DNA from: Adineta vaga
Taxonomy: Eukaryota > Rotifera
DNA length: 64,000 nucleotides
Direction of reading: 5' to 3'
NCBI GenBank assembly: GCA_021613535.1
Contig: CP075494.1
Location: forward strand, 9,672,001 to 9,736,000
A model generated the notes under the pieces. The model was not told the DNA's origin. It did no database searches and saw only the letters and a list, made by a program, of their open reading frames with translations. Below are positions 56,201-64,000 of the stretch, piece by piece. Numbering within the stretch: position 1 is the first letter of the stretch; each line of letters begins with the position of its first letter. Made by a program: the position numbers and the translations under genes.

Positions 56201-57713
56201 TTCTCACTATTCATAGAATTCTCTTGGATATCAGAATTAACACCAGTTATTGATCGTAATCTATTTGCTAGTGTACATGCTTATGAATATGCGATTAATA
56301 TTGTGCGAAATCTGGGTGATCATGAAAAAAAACGTCTTCATTTACTAACAAAACGTTTTGGAAATGTTAGAAATGAAATGGGAGTTTATTGGATGAATAA
56401 ATGTGCACAAGCAGTAAAAAATATAGATCATGAAGCAGCAAAAGTAAGATCTGCAGATACATGAAAATATGATTGTCTTATCCAAGTTTTTTGTTTGTAT
56501 AGGAAATCAAAGATCAATTTCGAAAAAGTTTCGAAAGTTTTGATGCGGGTATTCAAGCATTTGAAAAAATCAATGATATATCAAATATTGCCTTGTTACA
56601 TTCAAATCTCGGTCGTCTCATGAGATACTATGCACAATTTTATGCTCCAATTGTGAATGGTGTTCGACAAGAATTTTCTCAACAAGAACGACAAAGTTAT
56701 CAAAAAGCATTTGATTATTATTTACAAGGTTTGAAACTTATTGAAAATCGTTCAGATTTAATCGAAGTTTATCGTACTCTATCATGGGAATTATCAAATA
56801 GTTATTTTACAATGGCAACAGCACTTCAAGATTATGCACCATTAAGTACTACATCTCAAGATGATGTAAGATCAGGAGAAGAAACATATATTTCATTCGA
56901 AATTTATCTTATCTATCTTAGATTGAAAAAGAAGTCATTGATTGTATGACACGTGCATTAAAATATTTGGAAAACGAACTAAACACTCCATCATCAGATC
57001 GTTATTCACTTGCAAAATATCGAGCTGCAACTATTCATCATCGTTTAGCATCTTTACTTCATAATGCCTTTCGTACACAAGTAAGACAACGAATTAAAAT
57101 AGGGATTTATTCCTTTTGATTAATTCGATATTTGTATTTTAGGATAATACAGCACGTCGAAAACGTTTACGTGCACTTGCATCATTACATTATCAAAAAG
57201 CTTTAGAATTATTTTCTCCTCATGATAATCCACTTGAATATCTACGACTGTTAATTGAAGAAGTAGCATTAGCAGACTTTGAACTTCAAAGTAACTTCTT
57301 TTTTCTCTATAAATATCTTGTATTCATTGTATCATAATCGAATAGATGCAACAGATAATCCTTCACGATTAAAACATTCTCAACAAGGTTTACGTGCATC
57401 ATTTCAATGTCATGAATGTATAGATATCATAGAACGACATCGCACAAGTTCTGATCCTGATGATTATAATGAAACATTTGCTCAAGAATCACAACGACTT
57501 CTATCCATATTAAATGGCCGTATTCAAACATTTCTCAAAGAGATCGTTAAACTAATCAAACCGGCAACAAATAAAAAATTAGCCTATGAAAATTATAAAG
57601 AAATGTATAGTATAGCATTACGTATCAATGATAAAGCAGTGACATTTCCTAAAGATTTGTACGATGGAATTGAACGTCTAAAAAAGATTCATGAAAAAAT
57701 GACCAGTGATTAA
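53270..57713 (+). CDS. EDRF1: EDRF1-like protein
   Basis: Sixteen exons: 53270-53387, 53447-53540, 53757-53820, 53885-54013, 54068-54204, 54265-54543, 54616-54875, 54925-55262, 55327-55497, 55557-55872, 55927-56154, 56217-56443, 56503-56865, 56922-57080, 57143-57290 and 57346-57713, giving 1132 aa (human about 1238). Matching blocks are NDIGILLSYWLQQR, ISMIVHRLGRTILLDEFDVH, DWTWFRDFF, RTVNWTFENMKMLIGSDLPI, PAVSLRLREMDKPINVLTG, DCWLDNLMCNVPELAMCYHV, GIVQSYEIMKTEDIP and TKEGHTYWLFK. The C-terminal half is helical and repeat-like. In mammals EDRF1 is linked to GATA1 activity and globin expression; its basic animal role is not well defined. The ATG at 53270 replaces an upstream TTG in the open frame. 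Confidence 0.93.
55299..55320 (+). repeat. (GT)n tract inside an EDRF1 intron
   Basis: Perfect TG dinucleotide run directly 5' of the acceptor tttag of EDRF1 intron 8, taking the place of a normal pyrimidine tract. Confidence 0.85.
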
Positions 57714-57792
57714 ATGATCGTTTCTTTATTTTTCTTGTTTAATTGATTTGTAATTTATTTTTGTCGACGTTTTCATGATTTAATCATATTCT

Positions 57793-57794
57793 AG
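57793..57794 (+). other. Splice acceptor in the EDRF1-MPPE1 gap
   Basis: The tract atcatattctag ends 24 nt before the MPPE1 ATG, inside a gap of only 105 bp after the EDRF1 stop. It is a candidate trans-splice acceptor for the second gene of an operon. Confidence 0.5.
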
Positions 57795-57818
57795 ATGTGA
57801 ATTGAATAATATAATGAC

Positions 57819-59398
57819 ATGTTATCTCATCGTCATCCAACAGCGAAGAAAAATGAATGCGAATCTGATATAACATCAACAGAAGTTCCATCCACGACAA
57901 TGCGTCGACGAACACGATTTGTTACAAAGTATATTTCGAAACACTAGAATCGATTTTCATTATTGTGACTTTTGTTTTTGTTCTTTCAAAGATTGAAACG
58001 ATGGATATTAACAAGATATGGTGTTTTATTTTTGATTTCTTTTGTAGTTATTTATATCAATGAAGTTCTATTCTATGATTGGACACAAATCACTTGGCCA
58101 GATATTGATAAATTAGCTAATAAGTAAGAAAAGATAAATGAAATCTATTCTCATGCAATCTCAAACTATTTTTCATGAATCCATTTGTATAGATCGACTG
58201 TTGAACGATTATTGCTTGTTGCTGATCCACAATTGATTGGTGAAAAAGACGAAGGATTTTTTGGATTTATTACAAGAAACGATGCGGATAGGTAAGAACA
58301 TATACTGATTTGTTTATGTAGCCAAGAGATGTTAAGTTTCGATTAAAAATACCTATCAATCGTTCTTTTATTTAGATACCTTGCACAGACATTTTCTCGA
58401 GCACATGATTATGTGAAACCAAATTGGGTTCTTTTTCTTGGTGATATATTCGATGAAGGTTTATCGGCATCTAGTATTGAATTTCACCGATATTTTGAAC
58501 GTTTTGATACTATATTTCAATATAAAAAACATGAAAAAAAATATATTGTTATTCCAGGTGATAATGATGTTGGAGGAGAATATTATGGTGATAAAAAGCC
58601 CTATTTAAGGCTCCGTTTTAGAAATTATTTTGGCCGAATGATTAAATTGTATGAACTCGATGATATCGAATTTCTTAGAGTATTGTCTAGAGAAGGCAAA
58701 TATCCTTTCTAAAAATGTTTGTTTTTCTCTATATTTTAGTTAGATATCGATATGTTTGAATCGTATGTAGACGTAAATCAAAATCGTATTATGGAACAAA
58801 CACAAAATCGTTCTTTAATATCCATGTTTCGTATTGTACTTAATCATTGGTCATTAATAACTCGTGGTGCTATATTTCTGAAACCATTTCTTAATGAATT
58901 AAAACCAAATCTCATTCTCAAAGGTGATAGTCATCATGTATGTCATTCTTTTTTTCAAATTGAAAATTCATTTTATAACTAAAAAGAAATACTTTCTTTA
59001 GTTTCGCGTGACTTTACATGATCAAAGGAATTTTACGACGACTTCCATTTTCAAAGAATTCTTTCCACAATCACTTCTTCCAATAGATCTGAATCAAAAT
59101 CATTTTGTTTATGAAATTTCTGTTCCAACATGTTCATATCGTATGGGTGTAGACAGAATTGGATATGGTGTTCTTTTTCTCGATCGTGGTAAGATGACAA
59201 TTGATTTAATCTAATTGTAATTATTTCTATTTTTTCATTGATTTAGCGACGAAAACTGCTCATTTACTTATTCTTTCGACGCCAAGAAGATATATATCCT
59301 TATATTTTTATGCTGCGTACGGTATTTTTCTTGTAATTAGTTTAATTCTCATTGCTTTATTTCCAAGACTATGTCTAGGACGATGGTTGAGATCTTAG
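57819..59398 (+). CDS. MPPE1: MPPE1/PGAP5-like metallophosphoesterase
   Basis: Seven exons: 57819-57928, 57992-58123, 58193-58291, 58376-58679, 58740-58937, 59002-59188 and 59247-59398, giving 393 aa. A cytosolic N-terminus with RMRRR-like basics precedes TM1 (YGVLFLISFVVIYINEVLFY). The luminal calcineurin-like fold has LLLVADPQLIG, FLGDIFDEG, VIPGDNDVGGEYY and LILKGDSHHF. A C-terminal TM (FYAAYGIFLVISLILIALF) ends in basic residues. PGAP5/MPPE1 removes ethanolamine-phosphate from the second mannose of GPI anchors in the ER and helps export of GPI proteins; yeast Ted1/Cdc1 are relatives. The usual GNHD reads GDND, and GHTH reads GDSHH. The start is 105 bp after the EDRF1 stop. The exon 4/5 junction is the least certain. 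Confidence 0.87.
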
Positions 59399-59505
59399 AT
59401 ATCCGAAACTATAAAGAGAATGAATCTCAATTAAAGAATTTTTTTTACTCAAATAAAATTTGCACTTTGACACTATTGTGAATGCGCGCGTCCTTTTTTT
59501 TCTTT

Positions 59506-59507
59506 AG
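59506..59507 (+). other. Splice acceptor in the MPPE1-unknown gene gap
   Basis: A long pyrimidine tract (ccttttttttctttag) ends 12 nt before the proposed ATG. An AATAAA lies at about 59452, so cleavage signal and acceptor are about 50 nt apart, as in trans-spliced operons. Confidence 0.52.
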
Positions 59508-59519
59508 TATGTATTTTTT

Positions 59520-60364
59520 ATGTCCAGAATACATTTTCTTTCGGAAAACTTGACGGTATACTATTTACCTCGGTCTATCTCATACACATTTGTTTCTTCA
59601 ATAGACTAATTTTGTAGAAGATTTAAATTCAACGAAAAATATCACCAGAGATTCGATTTCTTATTCACGTCAAGGTTGGCAATATCTTATTGAACGAATT
59701 CTTAATAATGAATTTTCTAATGAGATACAAATTGTACGAGTTAAACTTGATACAAATATCTTTCAACAGTTACTATCAAATGAATATCAATTTCAAGAGA
59801 CTGACCGATCCTACAAAGTTCTTAAGATCAATAGTCTTTGCTTACCAAGTCAAGGAATAATTCAATCTACACTTATTCGAATTGGATGTACTCTACGATA
59901 TTCAATCGTAGAGATTGATATGGATCATACTATGATAATTCCATTGGAAATTCAACTTGATGTCGAAATAAAGTTGTCAAAGATAGAACCAATCATCTCA
60001 ATCGTACAAAAAAGTGTTAAAAGTAATGTGATTTTAAATAAGAATAACAAAAGATAGAGCCTTCTATTTAATTGAATGAGAATCTTTCTATCTATCTGTA
60101 TGTCTTCTAATGATTACAACAACTACTATCGAAGATTATTCAGTTTTGTAAACACTGATCTTTCATTTTCATGTAGTAGTTCCGCTAACTAAATATTTTA
60201 TACCCATATCAAATAAACGTATTTCAATTGTTGATGATGGTTCATTCGTTATATTATCACCAAAATGGCGTCGAAGTATCGACGAGCAACATTTTCCACA
60301 TATGCGAACTTTGTCACCAATTCAACAACGTCTGTCAGATGAAAAATTGATATTTAATCATTAA
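59520..60364 (+). CDS. Unrecognised protein, hand-assembled three-exon gene
   Basis: Three exons: 59520-59555, 59605-60022 and 60177-60364, giving 213 aa. The central exon is a 139-codon open frame without an initiating ATG, so simple ORF calling misses it. Frame joins cleanly to a 12-codon first exon (intron 49 bp) and to the last exon. The middle has alternating hydrophobic beta-strand patterning (EIQIVRVKLDTNIFQQLL, STLIRIGCTLRYSIVEIDMD, TMIIPLEIQLDVEIKL). This loosely recalls the C-terminal arrestin fold, but I see no arrestin signature or PPxY motif. The last exon has a tandem acceptor (tagtag) giving IVP or IP. The first ATG after the 5' acceptor (59509) is out of frame. It starts 121 bp after the MPPE1 stop. 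Function unknown. Confidence 0.58.
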
Positions 60365-61243
60365 AGTTAAAATAGATCATTCATCAATATTATCGAACTA
60401 TCGTTGAAGAAAAAACTTTCGGAAATAATCATCTTCGAATACTGCTTCATTGAATAGTACTCAATATTCTATTTAAAACATTCTTTTAAATATTAATTTC
60501 TTCGATTGTTAAACTATGCATATAAATAATTCACATGTAAATATCATATTCTTCTTGTTACATCAACATCCACACGTCGACTCCTATCTCTTCTAGCTCT
60601 TTACAACGATGACTTAACATCTGTAATCGAATCTTTTTTTTCTCATATGTATTCAATTCTGTCAAATGCATAAGTCACAAAGGTATAAGTTCATATTTAA
60701 TCTATTCATTTTTGTTCTTCTTATCTATCTAGTTCAAGGTTTTACCTTCGCCAATAAAAGATATCTAATATACTTGTCATATCAGTTTTGAATCAATATG
60801 ATACGTGTTATAAAAAAATTGAAAAATTAAATTTTCTTGCTATGCTTGATAGACTAGAACAATGTAGAGCTAGAAGAAGAAGAATGCTCGTGTCCAATTT
60901 CAAGTCAACAGCTGTTCACCGTAAATAGACTCGAGTTCATTTGTCTTCACGCATATATAACCAAACATTAATGAATTCATTGAAAAGATTGACAGGCTTC
61001 TCATCTAATTAACAATCGAAGTACAAAATTTCTTCAAAGTTCATGATGATATTGTCATGAGGATGAATATCGATATTTGTATATTCAAGTGTTTCTTATT
61101 TTCTCTATATCGAAATGTTAATTTTATTTAAAATAGTATTTTGAAAAAAAAAGAACGAAAGAAGCAGATGTTTTATTTTTCTTGATTGAATTAAGTACAT
61201 ATTCAGCTGTTTCCATTTCAATTCATATGTTACTAAATGATAT
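60365..61243. other. Convergent 3' region unknown gene / ANCHR
   Basis: About 0.9 kb of AT-rich DNA. Short frames only. No gene is supported. Confidence 0.45.
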
Positions 61244-61984
61244 TTAATAATTATATTTTTTTTTCGCTTTTGCGGATGGTCTATAAGATTCTAATTCATG
61301 ATTTTTATATGATGATTGTCGATGAATTTTTCTTGCACATGCTTCACAAAATAATTCATCACAATCAAGACAACGTTTTGTCGCATTTTCATTACATACT
61401 GTACACCAAGGAAATTCTTCATCTTCATCATTCACTTCTTCTTCAACTTTTGTTTTTGATAAGACAACAGTATTCGGTGTTGCCGGTGGCATTGTTGCAT
61501 GTAGAACACGTAAACGTTCTTCAAGGGATTTTTGTTCATTCCGTTCATTTTGTTCGATTGCTAATGCATCATTCATTTGTTGAAGAAGATCATCGGGAGT
61601 ATCAGCTGTTGATGAAAGCATTGCATTTGCTCCTGTTGATGGGGTGGAAGATGGAAAAGCCATACGAAGTTTTTGAAGACGTTCTTCAAGTGCTTGTGTT
61701 TCTGGATCAAGTTGATTCATTGGTGGCATTCTTCTCTGTGCAGGTAATTGTTGTTGTTGTTCTATTCGTTGCATGAAACCTTTTGGTGGTTTTTGTAACA
61801 TCATTTGTGTACTAATGGAATGAAAACATGATGAACAAACTTCATGCATTTGATAATTTAATTTCGGTACAGCAATACGTTGATAGAGACAATTCGTACA
61901 GAATATCTGTTGACATGGTTGACAAATTTTTTTTAGAGAATTATTTACAATCGTCTGTTTACATGCTGAACAGATCGAAGTCAT
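61244..61984 (-). CDS. ZFYVE19: ANCHR/ZFYVE19 abscission checkpoint regulator
   Basis: Intronless, 246 aa (human 471). An N-terminal FYVE-like finger has eight Cys (C5, C8, C21, C24, C29, C32, C50, C53; QPCQQIFCTNCLYQR, VPKLNYQMHEVC). A Pro/Gln linker and two repeated ETQALEERLQKLR / SLEERLRVLHA helices follow; in human ANCHR similar helices bind VPS4. The C-terminal B-box-like finger is PWCTVCNENATKRCLDCDELFCEAC, matching human PWCCICNEDATLRC. ANCHR holds VPS4 at the midbody and delays ESCRT-III abscission when chromatin bridges persist. An acceptor (tttttctag, 61991) lies 6 nt before the ATG. It is shorter than the human protein, mainly in the central helical repeats. Confidence 0.9.
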   Translation of the reverse strand: MTSICSACKQTIVNNSLKKICQPCQQIFCTNCLYQRIAVPKLNYQMHEVCSSCFHSISTQMMLQKPPKGFMQRIEQQQQLPAQRRMPPMNQLDPETQALEERLQKLRMAFPSSTPSTGANAMLSSTADTPDDLLQQMNDALAIEQNERNEQKSLEERLRVLHATMPPATPNTVVLSKTKVEEEVNDEDEEFPWCTVCNENATKRCLDCDELFCEACARKIHRQSSYKNHELESYRPSAKAKKKYNY

Positions 61985-61990
61985 GTTTAT

Positions 61991-61992
61991 CT
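61991..61992 (-). other. Splice acceptor 6 nt upstream of ANCHR start
   Basis: A strong tract (gttttgtttttctag) precedes the ATG of an otherwise intronless gene. It fits a spliced-leader acceptor or a single 5' UTR intron. Confidence 0.52.
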
Positions 61993-62828
61993 AGAAAAAC
62001 AAAACAGGAACAAAATTCAATTGCACAATCCATTCTATTTCCGATCGTTTTTCTTTTCTATTTGATATAGATCTATCATGATAATGGATGTTATGTCAAA
62101 TACATTAAACTAACACATTACAATTGAAAAATATATATCTCTCTCTCTCTAACGTTTTTCATATCTAAACACTAACAGCATTAATTAGATAAAGAAAACA
62201 ACTGAGAGCTTTACTTTAAACATCAAACAATCACACAAAATTTAGTCTATTCATTTATTGAATTCAATGCATCACCTAAAAATATCCATATTGATCGTTA
62301 TTATTCAAGTGTGTGAAACTCGAATAGACGATAGAAATTTCCTTCCGGGTGTAGATTTCACACACAAATGCACATTTATAATCATATGATTGAAAAACGA
62401 AATTTTTTCCTTTCTCAAATAAACAACACATCTGGAGTGGAAAAAGAAAATAACTGGTTATCGTTGTCGATGGTCAATATTGACATGACATATGAATCTA
62501 TCTAACAATTTTAATAAACAGGAAATGAACATGATAAAAATGCAAACACTCGATAATGATCATTAGATTTGCGACGGTGTTTATAAATTTCTTTTATTTC
62601 ATCTTAAGAAAACTGATCAAGATGATTATGTTTGTCGACGATGAGTTTGAATACAAATGAGTTCAAACGATTGAACTCAGTATGAAATCTCAACACATAT
62701 TCCTCTCATTTATAATTACCACTGATCAACTTCAAACAATAGATGTATAAAGATGAACCTGATTAAAATCTTGACATGATTAACAAATAAGAAAAAAAAG
62801 GAAAGAATATTTCTCAAACACAAATGTG

Positions 62829-62866
62829 TTACTTCATCTCTTCTTCTTGTTTATCGTCATCGTCAT
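62829..62866 (-). CDS. Candidate terminal exon of a gene extending right (partial)
   Basis: After an acceptor (gaaaattttcag) the minus strand reads two bases plus DDDDKQEEEMK and a stop. Such an acidic tail is common at the ends of chromatin and chaperone proteins. No upstream exon is identified within the window. Donor-like CTCTCAG|GTAT sites occur at about 63303 and 63940, but the sequence beside them does not look coding. Low confidence. Confidence 0.25.
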
Positions 62867-63718
62867 CTGAAAATTTTCTTTTCTAGTCAAATATTCAATA
62901 CATAAAGTTAGAAATTGAATATTATCTATGATAAAACAAGTGAAGCAGAAGGGGGAAAAGAAAATGATAAAATTGACTTTGACCGTTCGATGAACTCTCG
63001 TACATGCATGCATACATACATATACGGTACCGTACGTTGACTAGATCAAACAACATACGAATAGAACGGACATTAACCTTTATTGTAAAAACATAGACAT
63101 TCAAGGGTTTTTTTTCTTCGCGTTCTCTTTCTCACTTATTCACATAATGACATATCTTTTCTCTCATATCATCAATCATAAAAAAAACAATCAATAGATA
63201 GAGATAGACAGACATCATCAATGTCCCTGCATGTTTTATTCAAGCAAGAGAAAAAAAATATAAAAAAAAACTACACGCACATACACATAGATTTGTTTTA
63301 TACCTGAGAGGAGGTTCCTTCGAAATTTTATGTTTTCTTTTTCTCTTGAATAATGCGGAGCATACAAAAAAAAATAATAAAGAAGAAGAATAATAGCAAC
63401 TAATAAAGTGATAGATATGTGTGCAAGATTTTCACATAAATTTTTTTTTGTTTTTCTAAACACACAAACAGGTATTTCATACTAAACACACACCCGAAAA
63501 GAAAAAAAACCAGAGAGAGAGAGAGAAAATCTACGTGCCTAGACTTGTGTTGACAAACAAAAAGAAGAAATGACAGAAAAAAATAAGTTAGGCTCAAAGC
63601 TCACATACATATAGAGATAGATACCTACAACTAAAAAAAACAAACAAGAAAAAAACATGTTTTGAGCAGTTTGACTTCCTGAATAGGGAACACATACAAA
63701 TGACTTAGGACTAGTGGG

Positions 63719-63737
63719 TCACACACACACACACACA
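63719..63737. repeat. (CA)n microsatellite
   Basis: CA dinucleotide tract in non-coding DNA at the right edge. Confidence 0.85.
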
Positions 63738-64000
63738 AAACACATGCTCATTCACAATGAGATAGATCTTATAGTATAATAAAGTAAAAGAATAATAAAC
63801 TTTATTTAATTTTTTTTCCGGGTTAATACATATAATGTCCCTGATCAAGATAGCTGTACACGATGACAAAACAAATAAAGGTAAAAAAATACACAGAATA
63901 AATTAAATAACACACACACACTAAGAATTATTCATACCTGAGAGTGCGTATGTATATAGATATTCATGATGTTTTCAATGATAAAAGACTAAAATTTGAC

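Larger units (their letters stand above)
61985..64000. other. Non-coding right edge, repeats and possible intron
   Basis: About 2 kb with low complexity, (GA)n at 63511-63527 and (CA)n at 63719-63737. Apart from the candidate terminal exon at 62829-62866 I see no coding exon. Minus-strand frames at 62922-63597 are hydrophobic, A/T-biased and motif-free. It may be intron or 3' UTR of a gene to the right. Confidence 0.4.

Noticed and set aside
58680-58739. Continuation of MPPE1 exon 4 into a stop
   Set aside because: Read-through gives a truncated enzyme before the last metal ligands. Splicing at 58679 to 58740 restores the frame, although this junction is the weakest of the model.
61237-61776. 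179-codon plus-strand open frame
   Set aside because: It is antisense to the well-supported ANCHR gene and its His/Leu/Val-rich composition is what the reverse of that gene would give.

Overview
The window reads as nuclear DNA of a small, intron-rich, AT-rich invertebrate. All genes are metazoan in type. Most introns are 47-70 bp with GT..AG ends, and most intergenic gaps are short. An intronless B-box/coiled-coil/propeller protein, a divergent FMRFamide-receptor-like GPCR and many splice acceptors sitting just 5' of start codons fit a bdelloid rotifer such as Rotaria or Adineta. That placement is an inference from gene style and not a database match. I see no rRNA, tRNA, CRISPR array or mobile element.

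Layout. 0.4-1.8 kb: a FoxA forkhead factor (-). 4.4-10.2 kb: four same-strand (-) genes, SLBP, AP-3 mu, CREBL2 and TENT5, in that transcriptional order with gaps of about 140-295 bp. 11.6-13.3 kb: a Nck-like adaptor (+). 14.2-19.3 kb: NPC1 (-). 19.9-20.8 kb: METTL23 (-). 22.3-26.7 kb: two myristoylation-motif calcium sensors (+) flanking an intronless B-box/propeller gene (+). 27.2-28.2 kb: ESCRT-I subunit MVB12 (-). 29.0-30.9 kb: an RGG-rich protein (+). 32.0-33.5 kb: G-protein beta-5 (+). 35.2-37.1 kb: a GPCR (+). 38.4-45.0 kb: CHD4/Mi-2 (+). 45.7-46.7 kb: two candidate neuropeptide precursors (-). 47.1-49.5 kb: a PKA-like kinase (-). 50.2-51.3 kb: a secreted IGFBP-Kazal-Ig protein (+). 51.7-53.0 kb: PIGW (-), divergent from 53.3-60.4 kb EDRF1, MPPE1/PGAP5 and an unrecognised gene (+), packed with gaps of 105 and 121 bp. 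61.2-62.0 kb: ANCHR/ZFYVE19 (-). The last 2 kb are mostly non-coding and may hold the final exon of a gene beyond the window.

The multi-exon models were assembled by hand from splice signals, reading frame and known family motifs. Every assembled CDS sums to a multiple of three. The most interesting system-level signal is a repeated polypyrimidine-AG acceptor within about 45 nt upstream of the start codon in roughly 18 genes, combined with tight same-strand gene runs. Spliced-leader trans-splicing is established in bdelloid rotifers, so EDRF1-MPPE1-unknown and SLBP-AP3M-CREBL2-TENT5 are candidate trans-spliced operons. Endolysosomal functions (NPC1, AP-3, MVB12, ANCHR) and GPI-anchor functions (PIGW, MPPE1) recur, but this could be chance.
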